Shown: positions 7,596 to 13,885, counted from the first letter of the stretch. The stretch: DNA of 13,885 nt from Flectobacillus sp. (GCA_029865665.1 JARXAV010000264.1:1-13885), one strand, 5' to 3'. The notes: a model not told the origin generated them from the letters alone. Numbers and translations: made by a program.

Positions 7596-8537
7596 TTATT
7601 GTTTTATGAATAATGAACTGATAGACTCGTGATCACGGATTCTTCCGATTGCTTTAGCAAATAACTCTGCTACAGAAAGAACCTTAATTTTTTCACATTC
7701 TTGTTTCATCGGAATCGTATCTGTAATTACTAATTCAGATAAAACAGAATTGCTGATATTTTCATAAGCATTACCAGATAAGATACCGTGTGTTACGATT
7801 GCTCTTACTGATTTTGCACCTTTGTCCATGATTAACTGAGCGGCTTTGCACATAGTACCACCTGTATCAATTAAGTCATCGACTAACACTACATCTGCTC
7901 CTGTAACATCACCAATCAATTGCATCGACGCAACCTCGTTAGCTCTCTTACGGTGTTTATCACAAATTACCATTTCTGCATTGAAGAATTTGGCAACATT
8001 ACGAGTACGAACCACACCTCCAACGTCTGGAGAAGCAAATAATAAATTACTAGACCCTAATGAACGTAAGTAAGGAACAAAAATAGCAGCTCCTTCTAAG
8101 TGATCTACTGGAAAATCAAAGAAACCTTGAATTTGTCCTGCATGTAAATCTATCGTCATCAAACGATCTGCACCAGCTGCTGTTAAAAGGTTAGCAATCA
8201 ACTTCGCACCGATACCCACTCTTGGCTTGTCTTTACGATCCTGACGAGAATACCCAAAGTATGGAATTACAACTGTTACGTAGTGTGCAGAAGCACGGCG
8301 TGCTGCGTCAATTAATAACAACAATTCCATCAAATTATCGGCTGGTGGAAACGTTGACTGAATTAAAAACACATCACATCCACGAACAGATTCGTCAAAA
8401 CTTGGTGACATTTCACCATCTGCAAATGTTTGTACGGTTGTTGAACCTAACTCTTTACCGTAATACTTAGCAATTTCGGTTGCTAAATAACGTGAGCCTG
8501 AACCTGAGAAAATTTTTACTTGATTTATGGAAGCCAT
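7596..8537 (-). CDS. prs: Ribose-phosphate pyrophosphokinase (PRPP synthetase)
   Basis: The 313-residue product is the usual length for class I PRPP synthetase. This cytoplasmic enzyme converts ribose 5-phosphate and ATP to PRPP and AMP for purine, pyrimidine, NAD, His and Trp synthesis. Visible motifs are FSGSGSRYLATEIAKYYG (10-27), the ATP-loop-like PYFGYSRQDRK (92-102), DLHAGQIQGFFDFPVDHL (130-147), SPDVGGVVRTRN (169-180), the flexible loop ICDKHRKRANE (191-201) and the PRPP-binding signature VLVDDLIDTGGTMC (217-230). The first two residues of YSRQDR differ from the common YARQDR only at Ser. All key residues appear intact. It is first in an operon with rplY, has a TAnnTTTG promoter 99 bases upstream, and a leader of about 90 nt. 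Confidence 0.97.
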   Translation of the reverse strand: MASINQVKIFSGSGSRYLATEIAKYYGKELGSTTVQTFADGEMSPSFDESVRGCDVFLIQSTFPPADNLMELLLLIDAARRASAHYVTVVIPYFGYSRQDRKDKPRVGIGAKLIANLLTAAGADRLMTIDLHAGQIQGFFDFPVDHLEGAAIFVPYLRSLGSSNLLFASPDVGGVVRTRNVAKFFNAEMVICDKHRKRANEVASMQLIGDVTGADVVLVDDLIDTGGTMCKAAQLIMDKGAKSVRAIVTHGILSGNAYENISNSVLSELVITDTIPMKQECEKIKVLSVAELFAKAIGRIRDHESISSLFIKQ

Positions 8538-8635
8538 CTTATTGAGAGAATGAACACACTAAAATCCGCTTGAGAATACCAAAAACGCTATTTCAAATGC
8601 TTCGTTTCTCTAATTTTCTGATTTGTAATTTTCGG

Positions 8636-8643
8636 CAAAGGTA
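8636..8643 (-). promoter_or_regulatory. Predicted promoter -7 element for prs-rplY
   Basis: On the - strand this reads TACCTTTG, followed by C, a full match to the Bacteroidota -7 consensus TAnnTTTG. The -33 region contains A/T-runs but no clean TTTG at 17-23 bases. Transcription would start near 8629-8632, giving a leader of about 90 nt before the prs ATG. No other matching element lies in the gap upstream of prs. Confidence 0.6.
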
Positions 8644-9049
8644 CGAATAGTTATTAAAAAATAATAGTAAAAAGGATAAGGATTTGAAGAAATGTTTTGG
8701 ACTTGGTGGGATTAATGACTCTAGAAGGACTCAGGACATAGAGATAACCGTCTATTTTAAAAAATTGACTATAAATATAAACTCAAATATCAAATAGTAC
8801 TAGCACTTACACCATGAGCTAGTTTTGGAACCAATTCGGCATTTAACGTAATATTTTTATCACTTTCTAAATTGTTTTGATACTTTTATTTGCATTTTAA
8901 CACATTTAAACCTATCTTAATACTGTGTTTAACAAACGAAACCACATAAAGTTCATTTTTTATCACCATATTCGAAACACAACCAATAAAATAGAAAACT
9001 CATCGTTATAACTCAAATCATACAAAACAGCTTGCAGCTATTTTATTTT
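8644..9049. other. AT-rich intergenic stretch with no recognisable gene
   Basis: These roughly 400 bases between the prs promoter and the small-RNA promoter are rich in stop codons on both strands and hold no long reading frame. They also hold no full TAnnTTTG element and no strong hairpin. A weak imperfect dyad around 9024-9044 (AGCT arms with flanking A4/T4) is the only structure noticed. It may be a spacer or a decayed sequence. Confidence 0.6.
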
Positions 9050-9084
9050 TTTGCATTATTTACGCAAAATAATGTATAACTTTG
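9050..9084 (+). promoter_or_regulatory. Predicted promoter of the small RNA, with operator-like dyad in its spacer
   Basis: TTTG at 9050-9053 and TAACTTTG at 9077-9084 match the Bacteroidota -33 and -7 consensus elements with a 23-base spacer, at the long end of the accepted range. The spacer contains a perfect dyad: CATTATTT at 9054-9061 and AAATAATG at 9067-9074, around ACGCA. The dyad abuts the -33 element and stops 2 bases before the -7 element, where a repressor could block polymerase. The regulator is unknown. Confidence 0.6.
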
Positions 9085-9089
9085 TATAT

Positions 9090-9223
9090 GCTATCCCTGA
9101 GCAACTAGGGATGGTAAAACTATTAGAAACTCAAGAGTAAAAATATAATTGAATAACCGATTTTAAGAAAACAAAGTAAGGATTATATGGAAAGAGCTCC
9201 CTTTTGGGGAGCCTCTTTTTTTT
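9090..9223 (+). ncRNA. Candidate independent small RNA, about 130 nt
   Basis: A promoter (-7 at 9077-9084) predicts a start at about 9089-9091. CTATCCCT (9091-9098) pairs with AGGGATGG (9107-9114), a hairpin exactly at the predicted 5' end. ATATAAT (9143-9149) pairs with ATTATAT (9182-9188), closing a second, larger element. The region ends in a GC-containing hairpin with eight T's (9191-9223). No convincing reading frame exists: a 9-codon frame at 9111-9140 (MVKLLETQE) is the only short one before the terminator. The next + strand gene is more than 2 kb away, so it is not a leader. A 6S-like RNA or a trans-acting regulator are possibilities; neither could be matched by eye to a known family. 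Confidence 0.55.
9191..9223. terminator. Terminator of the small RNA, probably also of the acyltransferase gene
   Basis: AAAGAGCTCCC (9191-9201) pairs with GGGAG, a bulged C, then CTCTTT (9207-9218), with an uninterrupted run of eight T's at 9216-9223 on the + strand. In the opposite direction the same stem is followed by a shorter CTTT, and it lies 15 bases after the acyltransferase stop. It can therefore act in both directions, better on +. Confidence 0.8.
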
Positions 9224-9237
9224 ACCCCTACTACTCC

Positions 9238-10335
9238 CTAAATTGCTTTTGAAACGCTCGGATAGAGCCTGTCTCTGAGTTTTAAAAAAGGAATCTCTAT
9301 TGTTCTCGAACATATCCATCCCATTGTAAAACTAGCACATACGTAGCAAATAAAGACCGCTAGCTTTATTGAATAGTGTGAATTTAAATAATCTAATCTT
9401 GGGAGTACAAACCAGTAATACAAAGGCCAGTGTACGATATAGGTTGCATAAGAGTAAAAGCCCAAACGAGCCACAAAACTATATACGAACTCCATAAATT
9501 TAGGCATGGGTTTCTCCAAGAAAAGACCCAATAAAACAATTCCTCCAAATGCTGTATATAGCCACAAGAAGCCCCAGACTCTCATAAAACTTGAACTGTC
9601 CCACATAATTAATGCGGGAGTAAACAAGATAAGTATACTTAAGATTATCCAATTCCTGAATGTCAAAACGAACTCTTTCAGCTGAACAGCATGATAATTA
9701 TAAAAGTAGGACAACAAGGTTCCAAAAAATAGCGAATCTAATCGAAGATGTGTTGGGCTGACGTGTAAAATATGTTCAAAAGTGGCATACTTATGTGTAT
9801 TGTAAATTCTTAACCCAAGACAAGCGATTGCCACAAATATAAAAATATAAGGCAATGACCTGAAAGGATTGGTTTTAGCGGAGTTTATTTTTGAGATTAC
9901 TAACAATAGTAAAGGCAAAATTAGATAAAAATGTTCTTCTACATCTATTGACCAAGTATGTACTAAAAACATTTCACCACCAAAATAATTTTTATAGAAA
10001 CAAACCTCTGAAAGTAACGTTGGAATGGAAAGGAGTACTTCTGGGTTCATCCTTGCTTCAAGGATAAAACAGCCAATTAGAAGATAAAATAATGGGTATA
10101 TTTTGAGTCCTCGACGAACAAAAAATCTTAAAAAATTAATGTTACCTGTCTTCTTGTGTTCGTTGAATAATAAACCTGAAACGAGAAAACCACTCAGCAC
10201 AAAAAATAAATCTACGCCTATCCAACCGATTTTGTATAAGAAGGCATTCACGCCAAAATGTCTGAACAAGGTTAACATAATGGCTACTGTCCGTAGAAAA
10301 TCTATCGTCTGATTACGTTTAGTTATTAGGGGCAT
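9238..10335 (-). CDS. Acyltransferase-3 family membrane protein (OafA/YrhL type)
   Basis: This 365-residue integral membrane protein belongs to the acyltransferase-3 family, whose members transfer acetyl or other acyl groups to exported glycans, lipids or antibiotics. Family motifs are IDFLRTVAIMLTLFRHFG (11-28, with His26 at the position of the conserved His), GWIGVDLFFVLSGFLVSG (37-54), FFVRRGLKIYPLFY (71-84, the RRxxRIYP-like motif) and HTWSIDVEEHFYLILPLLL (126-144). The rest is a series of roughly eight further hydrophobic segments, typical for a family with about ten. No extra SGNH domain is attached. The acceptor substrate cannot be read from sequence, and no glycan-synthesis genes are adjacent. 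It appears to be a single-gene transcription unit: a terminator of the upstream gene lies before it and a shared terminator after it. Confidence 0.9.
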   Translation of the reverse strand: MPLITKRNQTIDFLRTVAIMLTLFRHFGVNAFLYKIGWIGVDLFFVLSGFLVSGLLFNEHKKTGNINFLRFFVRRGLKIYPLFYLLIGCFILEARMNPEVLLSIPTLLSEVCFYKNYFGGEMFLVHTWSIDVEEHFYLILPLLLLVISKINSAKTNPFRSLPYIFIFVAIACLGLRIYNTHKYATFEHILHVSPTHLRLDSLFFGTLLSYFYNYHAVQLKEFVLTFRNWIILSILILFTPALIMWDSSSFMRVWGFLWLYTAFGGIVLLGLFLEKPMPKFMEFVYSFVARLGFYSYATYIVHWPLYYWFVLPRLDYLNSHYSIKLAVFICYVCASFTMGWICSRTIEIPFLKLRDRLYPSVSKAI

Positions 10336-10388
10336 ATTTTAACTTAAAGAAGAATACAAGATGTACAGGGATTTCAAACCGTGGTTGA

Positions 10389-10396
10389 CAAATTTA
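10389..10396 (-). promoter_or_regulatory. Predicted promoter -7 element for the acyltransferase gene
   Basis: On the - strand this reads TAAATTTG, a full match to TAnnTTTG, 54 bases ahead of the start codon and downstream of the preceding gene's terminator. The nearest TTTG-like -33 candidate (10423-10426) is 26 bases away, longer than ideal, so activity may be weak. Confidence 0.45.
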
Positions 10397-10422
10397 CAGC
10401 TATTTTTTAGATTTTCGTTAAG

Positions 10423-10456
10423 CAAAAATCGCTAACCTCCTACAAGATTAGCGATT
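10423..10456 (-). terminator. Terminator of the 10488-11441 gene
   Basis: In the - direction AATCGCTAA (10456-10448) pairs perfectly with TTAGCGATT (10435-10427) around a 12-base loop, followed by TTTTGC. The 9-bp stem lies 32 bases after the stop. The short U-tract makes it moderate in strength, but its position between two same-strand genes supports the call. Confidence 0.65.
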
Positions 10457-10487
10457 CAGTGCGAGTATCCTTATGTTAATATTAGGT

Positions 10488-11441
10488 CTATTGCTGTTTC
10501 CTTCCTCCGATTTGTGTAACAACTTTTATGTAGGGAATTCCTAAGGGTAATGCGGTCGTCCCCATTTCCGCAAAAGTTCTGAACATTCCCAAATCAATCG
10601 TGGCTCTAGGCCCGAGTATCTTTACTCCATAAGCCGTAAGTCCATTAATAGTATTGTTTGTATATATCTGTGAATAAGGCCCATTATAAGCATAAGTATA
10701 GGTTGTTGTTCTGAAAAAAAAGTTATCAATTGACAAAGCTACTTTATTACTAATTCGGTGTAATCCACTTAGTTGAAATAATGATGGGGAGTCATCGGAA
10801 ATCCAAATTCCGCCTACCGTAATATTACTAGTTGGTTTTCCATAAGTAGCATAACCTTGAACGATATGACCACTAGATGACGAATTATTACTGGACTTCA
10901 CTCCCGTATAGCCACTAACCCCAACACGCAACATGGGTACTACTTCAGTTGTAAATTTCGCACCGATTAAAGCAACCCCTTCAGCTATAACAATTGTCCC
11001 TGAAAGAGAAATATTTTTAGTAATCCCTACGTCAAATTTATTCAAGGCTATCATAGTATTGTTGTAACGTACTTCGCCTTTTTGTAGGTTAAAGGCATTT
11101 TCACCTAGTGCATAGTCTGTGGACAATAGTGGGGTAAAACCAGAGACAATCACTTTATTTTTCGAATAATTCTTGTCAAGAATCTGTTCAATAGAAAGCA
11201 CGTTGGCGGCAGGAATTTGAATTTGTCCTAGATTTTCGGTCATGACAACATAAAAGTCAGTATTATTACTAACTACTCGCCCTCTAATTACGGTTCCGTC
11301 TTTTACCTTGATACGAACAAGAGGACTTTCAGACGCAATTGTCTTTTCTACAGGTTTGGCATAATCTTGTGCATTTGCTTTAAAAAAGAGTAGAGCCAAA
11401 AAGCAGCCTAAAATGGCGGTGTTTTTCTTTAGTAGATACAT
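10488..11441 (-). CDS. Secreted protein with LSm-like N-terminal module and beta-rich, probably outer-membrane, domain
   Basis: The 317-residue product has a Sec signal peptide at about 1-25 (Lys-Lys, ILGCFLALLFF, then KANAQ). Residues about 41-87 (VRIKVKDGTVIRGRVVSNN, then YVVMTENLGQIQIPAANVLSIEQI) have the compact beta pattern of an LSm/SH3-like module seen in exported Bacteroidota proteins. This motif family has no agreed function. Residues about 100-317 are long alternating polar/aromatic beta strands with Gly and Asn/Ser turns (VGITKNISLSGTIV, VGVSGYTGVKSS, KVALSIDNFFFRTTTYTYAY), which fits a small beta-barrel or beta-sandwich; this is an inference. No specific homologue is recognised. 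It appears to be transcribed alone, divergently from the aminotransferase and with its own terminator. Confidence 0.75.
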   Translation of the reverse strand: MYLLKKNTAILGCFLALLFFKANAQDYAKPVEKTIASESPLVRIKVKDGTVIRGRVVSNNTDFYVVMTENLGQIQIPAANVLSIEQILDKNYSKNKVIVSGFTPLLSTDYALGENAFNLQKGEVRYNNTMIALNKFDVGITKNISLSGTIVIAEGVALIGAKFTTEVVPMLRVGVSGYTGVKSSNNSSSSGHIVQGYATYGKPTSNITVGGIWISDDSPSLFQLSGLHRISNKVALSIDNFFFRTTTYTYAYNGPYSQIYTNNTINGLTAYGVKILGPRATIDLGMFRTFAEMGTTALPLGIPYIKVVTQIGGRKQQ

Positions 11442-11481
11442 TATTAGATAAGTTAAATGGAGGATTTAATAACATGATTTC

Positions 11482-11489
11482 TAAAGATA
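11482..11489 (-). promoter_or_regulatory. Weak -7 candidate for the 10488-11441 gene
   Basis: The - strand reads TATCTTTA, seven of eight matches to TAnnTTTG, 40 bases ahead of the start codon. No TTTG lies at the expected -33 distance. It is listed because nothing better exists in the divergent gap. Confidence 0.25.
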
Positions 11490-11575
11490 GACAATCGAGA
11501 AATATTTCCCCCTACCCCACAGAGACTTTTTAGTAAGATTTTTATTAATCGTTCTATTTTAAAATAACGAAGCCG

Positions 11576-11583
11576 TAAATTTG
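11576..11583 (+). promoter_or_regulatory. Predicted promoter -7 element for the aminotransferase gene
   Basis: TAAATTTG matches TAnnTTTG fully. Transcription starting near 11588-11590 would leave a leader of only about 18-20 nt before the TTG start at 11608. No convincing -33 TTTG is visible 17-23 bases upstream. Confidence 0.5.
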
Positions 11584-11607
11584 TTGTCCGATTAAAACAA
11601 TACGAAC

Positions 11608-12813
11608 TTGATAACGAACAGAGAATTATTTTTAACGAATGTAGCTCAAACATCGGATTTCCCTTTAGCCTTGGAAATCGAAAGAGCCAAAGGTCTTTAC
11701 TTATTTGGAACAGCAGGACAAGTCTATATGGATTTGATTTCAGGCATTGGGGTGTCCAATGTTGGGCATCGTCATCCGAAAGTGGTGGACGCAATTAAAA
11801 ATCAGGTCGATAAATATTTACATCTGATGGTATATGGGGAATATGTGCAAACTCCCCAAGTAGAACTGGCAGAAGCCCTAGTCGATTCTCTTGTACCTAC
11901 AGCAGCATTAGCAGGTCGCTATGCTCCTATTGATAACGTTTATTTCACCAATTCAGGAACGGAAGCAGTGGAAGGTGCCATGAAGTTGGCAAAACGCTAC
12001 ACGGGTCGTCAAGAAATCATTTCTTGTTTTAATGCCTATCACGGTGCAACACAAGGTGCTTTGTCTTTGGCAGGAAGCGAACATTTCAGACAAAATTTCA
12101 GACCGCTTTTACCCGACATTCGCCATATTCGTCACGGTGTTTTGGAAGACCTTGACTTGATTACGACAAAAACAGCCGCTATTATCATTGAAATAATTGC
12201 TGGAGAAGCAGGCGTACGTGTACCTACAAAAGCCTATTTCCATGCACTAAGACAACGCTGTGATGAAACCGATACGCTATTGATTTTAGATGAAATTCAA
12301 ACTGGTTTTGGACGTACAGGTAGTTTTTGGGCATTTGAACAGTTTGGTATTTATCCTGATATTTTACTCAGTGCCAAAGGTATGGGCGGCGGTATGCCGA
12401 TTGGAGCTTTTATGGCAAACCATGCAATCATGGGTGTTCTCAAAACAAACCCTATTTTAGGGCATATCACGACATTTGGCGGACATCCTGTTTCGAGTGC
12501 AGCCTCTTTAGCTACACTGAAAGTCATTCAAGAGGAAAAATTAATTGATGATGTAGCTCATAAAGCGGCTTTATTCCGTGAATTGTTGGTGCATCCAAAA
12601 ATCAAAGAAGTTCGCAATCAGGGCTTAATGATGGCGGTAGAATTTGAAGATTTCGACGAGCTAAAACCAATTATCGACCGTTGCATTGATAAGGGTGTCA
12701 TTACAGATTGGTTCTTATTTTGCGATAACTCCATGCGTATTGCTCCTCCGCTAATTATCACCGAGAAGGAAATCAGAAAGGCTTGTGGGGTGATTTTGGA
12801 GGCGATTGACTAG
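11608..12813 (+). CDS. Class III pyridoxal-phosphate aminotransferase
   Basis: The 401-residue cytoplasmic PLP enzyme has fold-type I class III motifs: YMDLISGIGVSNVGH (40-54), the phosphate-binding NSGTEAVEGAMKLAKRY (115-131), FNAYHG (141-146), LDEIQTGFGRTG (227-238, Asp228 contacting the cofactor ring nitrogen), the Schiff-base lysine at LSAKGMGGGMPIGAF (Lys257) and HITTFGGHP (286-294). The start must be the TTG at 11608: an in-frame stop lies 12 bases upstream, and the first ATG would remove the conserved N-terminal RELFLTNVAQTS region. The family includes acetylornithine, ornithine, 4-aminobutyrate and lysine aminotransferases; annotation pipelines often label close relatives aspartate aminotransferase family. 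No pathway neighbours identify the amino donor, so no symbol is given. It is apparently transcribed alone. Confidence 0.93.
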   Translation: MITNRELFLTNVAQTSDFPLALEIERAKGLYLFGTAGQVYMDLISGIGVSNVGHRHPKVVDAIKNQVDKYLHLMVYGEYVQTPQVELAEALVDSLVPTAALAGRYAPIDNVYFTNSGTEAVEGAMKLAKRYTGRQEIISCFNAYHGATQGALSLAGSEHFRQNFRPLLPDIRHIRHGVLEDLDLITTKTAAIIIEIIAGEAGVRVPTKAYFHALRQRCDETDTLLILDEIQTGFGRTGSFWAFEQFGIYPDILLSAKGMGGGMPIGAFMANHAIMGVLKTNPILGHITTFGGHPVSSAASLATLKVIQEEKLIDDVAHKAALFRELLVHPKIKEVRNQGLMMAVEFEDFDELKPIIDRCIDKGVITDWFLFCDNSMRIAPPLIITEKEIRKACGVILEAID

Positions 12814-12863
12814 TAAATTACGATTAGTTAGGAATACCGTATAAAAAATATCACCGTAATTTA
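12814..12863. repeat. AT-rich inverted repeat after the aminotransferase gene
   Basis: TAAATTACG (12814-12822) and CGTAATTTA (12855-12863) are perfect 9-bp inverted copies separated by 32 bases, starting right after the stop codon. The stem is AT-rich and no T-run follows, so it is only a possible weak terminator or a 3' stability element. Confidence 0.35.
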
Positions 12864-13018
12864 TTTAGAACATAAAATTTACAAGGGGATTTCTCGTTAA
12901 TTTAGGCACAGTTATTGGATAGTAACTTCACAAAGAAGGCTAAAATTCAAGAAATAAATCCCTTTGCTGGGAATGGCTAAACTCATAAACTGGTTCAAAA
13001 TTGCAACCCATTACCATC

Positions 13019-13564
13019 ATGCTAAAAAATATCACTTCCCTACTACTGTTGTTCTTACTAGCTAGTTGTACAGCTCCTAAATCGTTTTTTACAGTTGATA
13101 CACGAGTTAAGATTGAATACAAGAAAGAACAGCTGAACCAATTGCAGTTCTATATCGATCGAGATGTGGAACTTCGTCGAGAACTGGCTTCTAATCAGGT
13201 AAAAATTAAGTCTGGTAAAATTGCTTTTGAAAACGGGAAATATATCAATATCGTTTTGCTAAAGAAATTCACACCAGGGGTCTGTACAGAAGTAAGTGAA
13301 GGAAAACTGAAAATCGCTTTTGATGCTGGACTAGATAATACGCTTAGTTTTGGGGTAAAAAAAGCCGCTAAATTAACAGATCCTTACCAGTTAATGGCAG
13401 ACAAGTGGACCAATAATATTGGACGTATTCAATATAACGATGAAACGTACTATATCCAACCTGGTGGAGCTGATGCAAAATTAATGATTAACAAATCGGC
13501 CATTAATAAATTGGAGGTTGATAAACATATCATGAGAGGTGTGAAAATTCCGAAAACGAATTAG
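13019..13564 (+). CDS. Small predicted lipoprotein of unknown function
   Basis: The ATG at 13019 gives 181 residues beginning MLKNITSLLLLFLLASCTAPK: a short charged n-region, a leucine-rich core and a lipobox LASC with Cys17 as the acylation site. A TTG at 13001 in the same frame would add six residues (TTG-encoded start, QPITI) ahead of the signal and is less likely. The mature part is Lys-rich and soluble, with FYIDRDVELRRELASNQVKI (about 40-59), KKFTPGVCTEVSEGKLKIAF, ADKWTNNIGRIQYNDETYYI (about 130-149) and a final INKLEVDKHIMRGVKIPK. The alternation of short beta strands suggests a compact beta fold. No family is recognised. It would sit in the periplasm or at the surface, anchored to a membrane. 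No clear promoter was found; TCCCTTTG at 12959-12966 is a one-mismatch -7 candidate. Confidence 0.75.
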   Translation: MLKNITSLLLLFLLASCTAPKSFFTVDTRVKIEYKKEQLNQLQFYIDRDVELRRELASNQVKIKSGKIAFENGKYINIVLLKKFTPGVCTEVSEGKLKIAFDAGLDNTLSFGVKKAAKLTDPYQLMADKWTNNIGRIQYNDETYYIQPGGADAKLMINKSAINKLEVDKHIMRGVKIPKTN

Positions 13565-13571
13565 TAATAAC

Positions 13572-13618
13572 CACAAAAAAGGCTTCTGAATCTTAAAAAT
13601 TCGGAAGCCTTTTTTGTG
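13572..13618. terminator. Strong terminator after the lipoprotein gene
   Basis: CACAAAAAAGGCTTC (13572-13586) pairs perfectly with GAAGCCTTTTTTGTG (13604-13618). The stem continues inward through a T-G wobble and GAAT/ATTC, for about 20 bp around a 7-base loop. It begins 8 bases after the lipoprotein stop. A/T-runs in both arms make it usable from either side, including the convergent gene on the right. Confidence 0.92.
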
Positions 13619-13638
13619 TTATAGAAACGGGTTAAAAC
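13618..13638. repeat. REP-like repeat, copy 1 (half-palindrome)
   Basis: GTTATAGAAACGGGTTAAAAC at 13618-13638 matches copy 2 at 13683-13703 at 20 of 21 bases. This copy lacks the completing ACCCGTTT arm that follows copy 2, so it looks like a truncated or degenerate unit. Confidence 0.5.
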
Positions 13639-13682
13639 ATGATTCTTTGTAATAACTCTATTTATGATTGTCACCTTTTTTT

Positions 13683-13709
13683 GTTACAGAAACGGGTTAA
13701 AACCCGTTT
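13683..13709. repeat. REP-like repeat, copy 2 (full palindrome)
   Basis: GTTACAGAAACGGGTTAAAAC begins at 13683. AAACGGGTT (13690-13698) and AACCCGTTT (13701-13709) form a perfect 9-bp palindrome with a 2-base centre, 5 bases from the stop of the right-edge gene. A palindrome of this kind without a T-run resembles intergenic REP-like repeats rather than a simple terminator. Confidence 0.5.
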
Positions 13710-13714
13710 ACCCA

Positions 13715-13885
13715 CTACACACTCCACCAATAATTCCATTTTAAGACAATAGAGCGGTTTTTAAGCCCTAAATTGTTGGGTAAGTAATTGTCGGAATAGA
13801 CTAAGAAGAAATCGGAAGCGGGTTTGTAACGCCACTGAATTCTGCTATTGATGTTGAAATTGCTTACTTGCTCATTGTACTGAAT
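13715..13885 (-). CDS. C-terminal end of a DUF5916/CBM9-type outer-membrane protein (partial, runs off the right edge)
   Basis: The - strand is open from the window edge to a TAG at 13717-13715, giving 56 codons. The encoded tail reads IQYNEQVSNFNINSRIQWRY, then KPASDFFLVYSDNY and LKNRSIVLKWNYWWSV at the end. The pattern NxNSRxQWRYxPxSDxFLVYxD followed by an alternating strand ending in aromatics is characteristic of the C-terminus of DUF5916 proteins, which usually carry an N-terminal carbohydrate-binding family 9 module and a C-terminal beta-barrel-like domain. Function in that family is not established. The assignment rests on a short stretch, so the upstream part of the gene would need to agree. 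The frame is too short and lacks a start, so it is easily overlooked. Confidence 0.7.
   Translation of the reverse strand: MQYNEQVSNFNINSRIQWRYKPASDFFLVYSDNYLPNNLGLKNRSIVLKWNYWWSV

Noticed and set aside
9024..9052. Possible terminator with AGCT arms followed by T's
   Set aside because: The stem is only 4+4 bp with a central mismatch, and no + strand gene lies upstream that would need it.
9187..9252. 21-codon frame starting ATG within the small RNA
   Set aside because: It runs through the terminator hairpin and T-tract and would need readthrough; the codon content is incidental.
9131..9319. 62-codon - strand reading frame overlapping the acyltransferase end and the small-RNA region
   Set aside because: It shares bases with the C-terminus of the acyltransferase in another frame, runs through the terminator, and has no family-like composition.
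11453..11794. 113-codon - strand frame covering the divergent gap and the start of the aminotransferase
   Set aside because: It overlaps the conserved aminotransferase N-terminus on the opposite strand and has no recognisable features.
12940..13122. 60-codon - strand frame opposite the lipoprotein start
   Set aside because: It is antisense to the lipobox signal region of a better-supported gene and shows no motif.

Overview
The window looks like a chromosomal segment of an AT-rich member of the Bacteroidota, probably close to the Cytophagales; genus cannot be read from it. The support is: several TAnnTTTG-type -7 promoter elements, no clear Shine-Dalgarno sequences, a secreted multidomain protein with a C-terminus resembling a type IX secretion sorting domain, a DUF1800/DUF1501 gene pair, a prs-rplY operon, and the tail of a DUF5916-type protein at the right edge.

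Left third (1-6861, + strand): a four-gene operon for exported proteins. It starts inside a DUF1800 gene, followed by a DUF1501 gene (alkaline phosphatase/sulfatase-like superfamily, Tat-type signal). Next comes a large secreted protein with two PA14-like domains, three Cys/Asp-rich linkers, a discoidin-like domain and a sorting-domain-like tail. The last gene encodes a secreted DNRLRE plus lamin-tail-domain protein and overlaps its predecessor by 29 bases. The last two proteins also share a Cys-bounded module of about 65 residues. A strong hairpin at 6866-6903 ends the operon and probably also serves the convergent housekeeping operon.

Middle (6942-8643, - strand): prs (ribose-phosphate pyrophosphokinase) followed by rplY (bL25/Ctc), with a TAnnTTTG promoter ahead of prs and a 9-bp stem just ahead of rplY. 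The 700-base gap 8538-9237 holds no protein gene. Its right part has the architecture of an independent small RNA of about 130 nt: a promoter at 9050-9084 with a perfect dyad filling the spacer, a 5' hairpin at the expected start, and a terminator at 9191-9223.

Right third: an acyltransferase-3 membrane protein (-), a secreted protein with an LSm-like N-terminal module and a probable beta-rich outer-membrane domain (-), a class III PLP aminotransferase (+, TTG start), and a small lipoprotein (+, start corrected to 13019). The right edge has a very strong hairpin terminator, a pair of REP-like repeats, and the last 56 codons of a DUF5916/CBM9-type outer-membrane protein (-). No tRNA, rRNA, insertion sequence or CRISPR array was seen.
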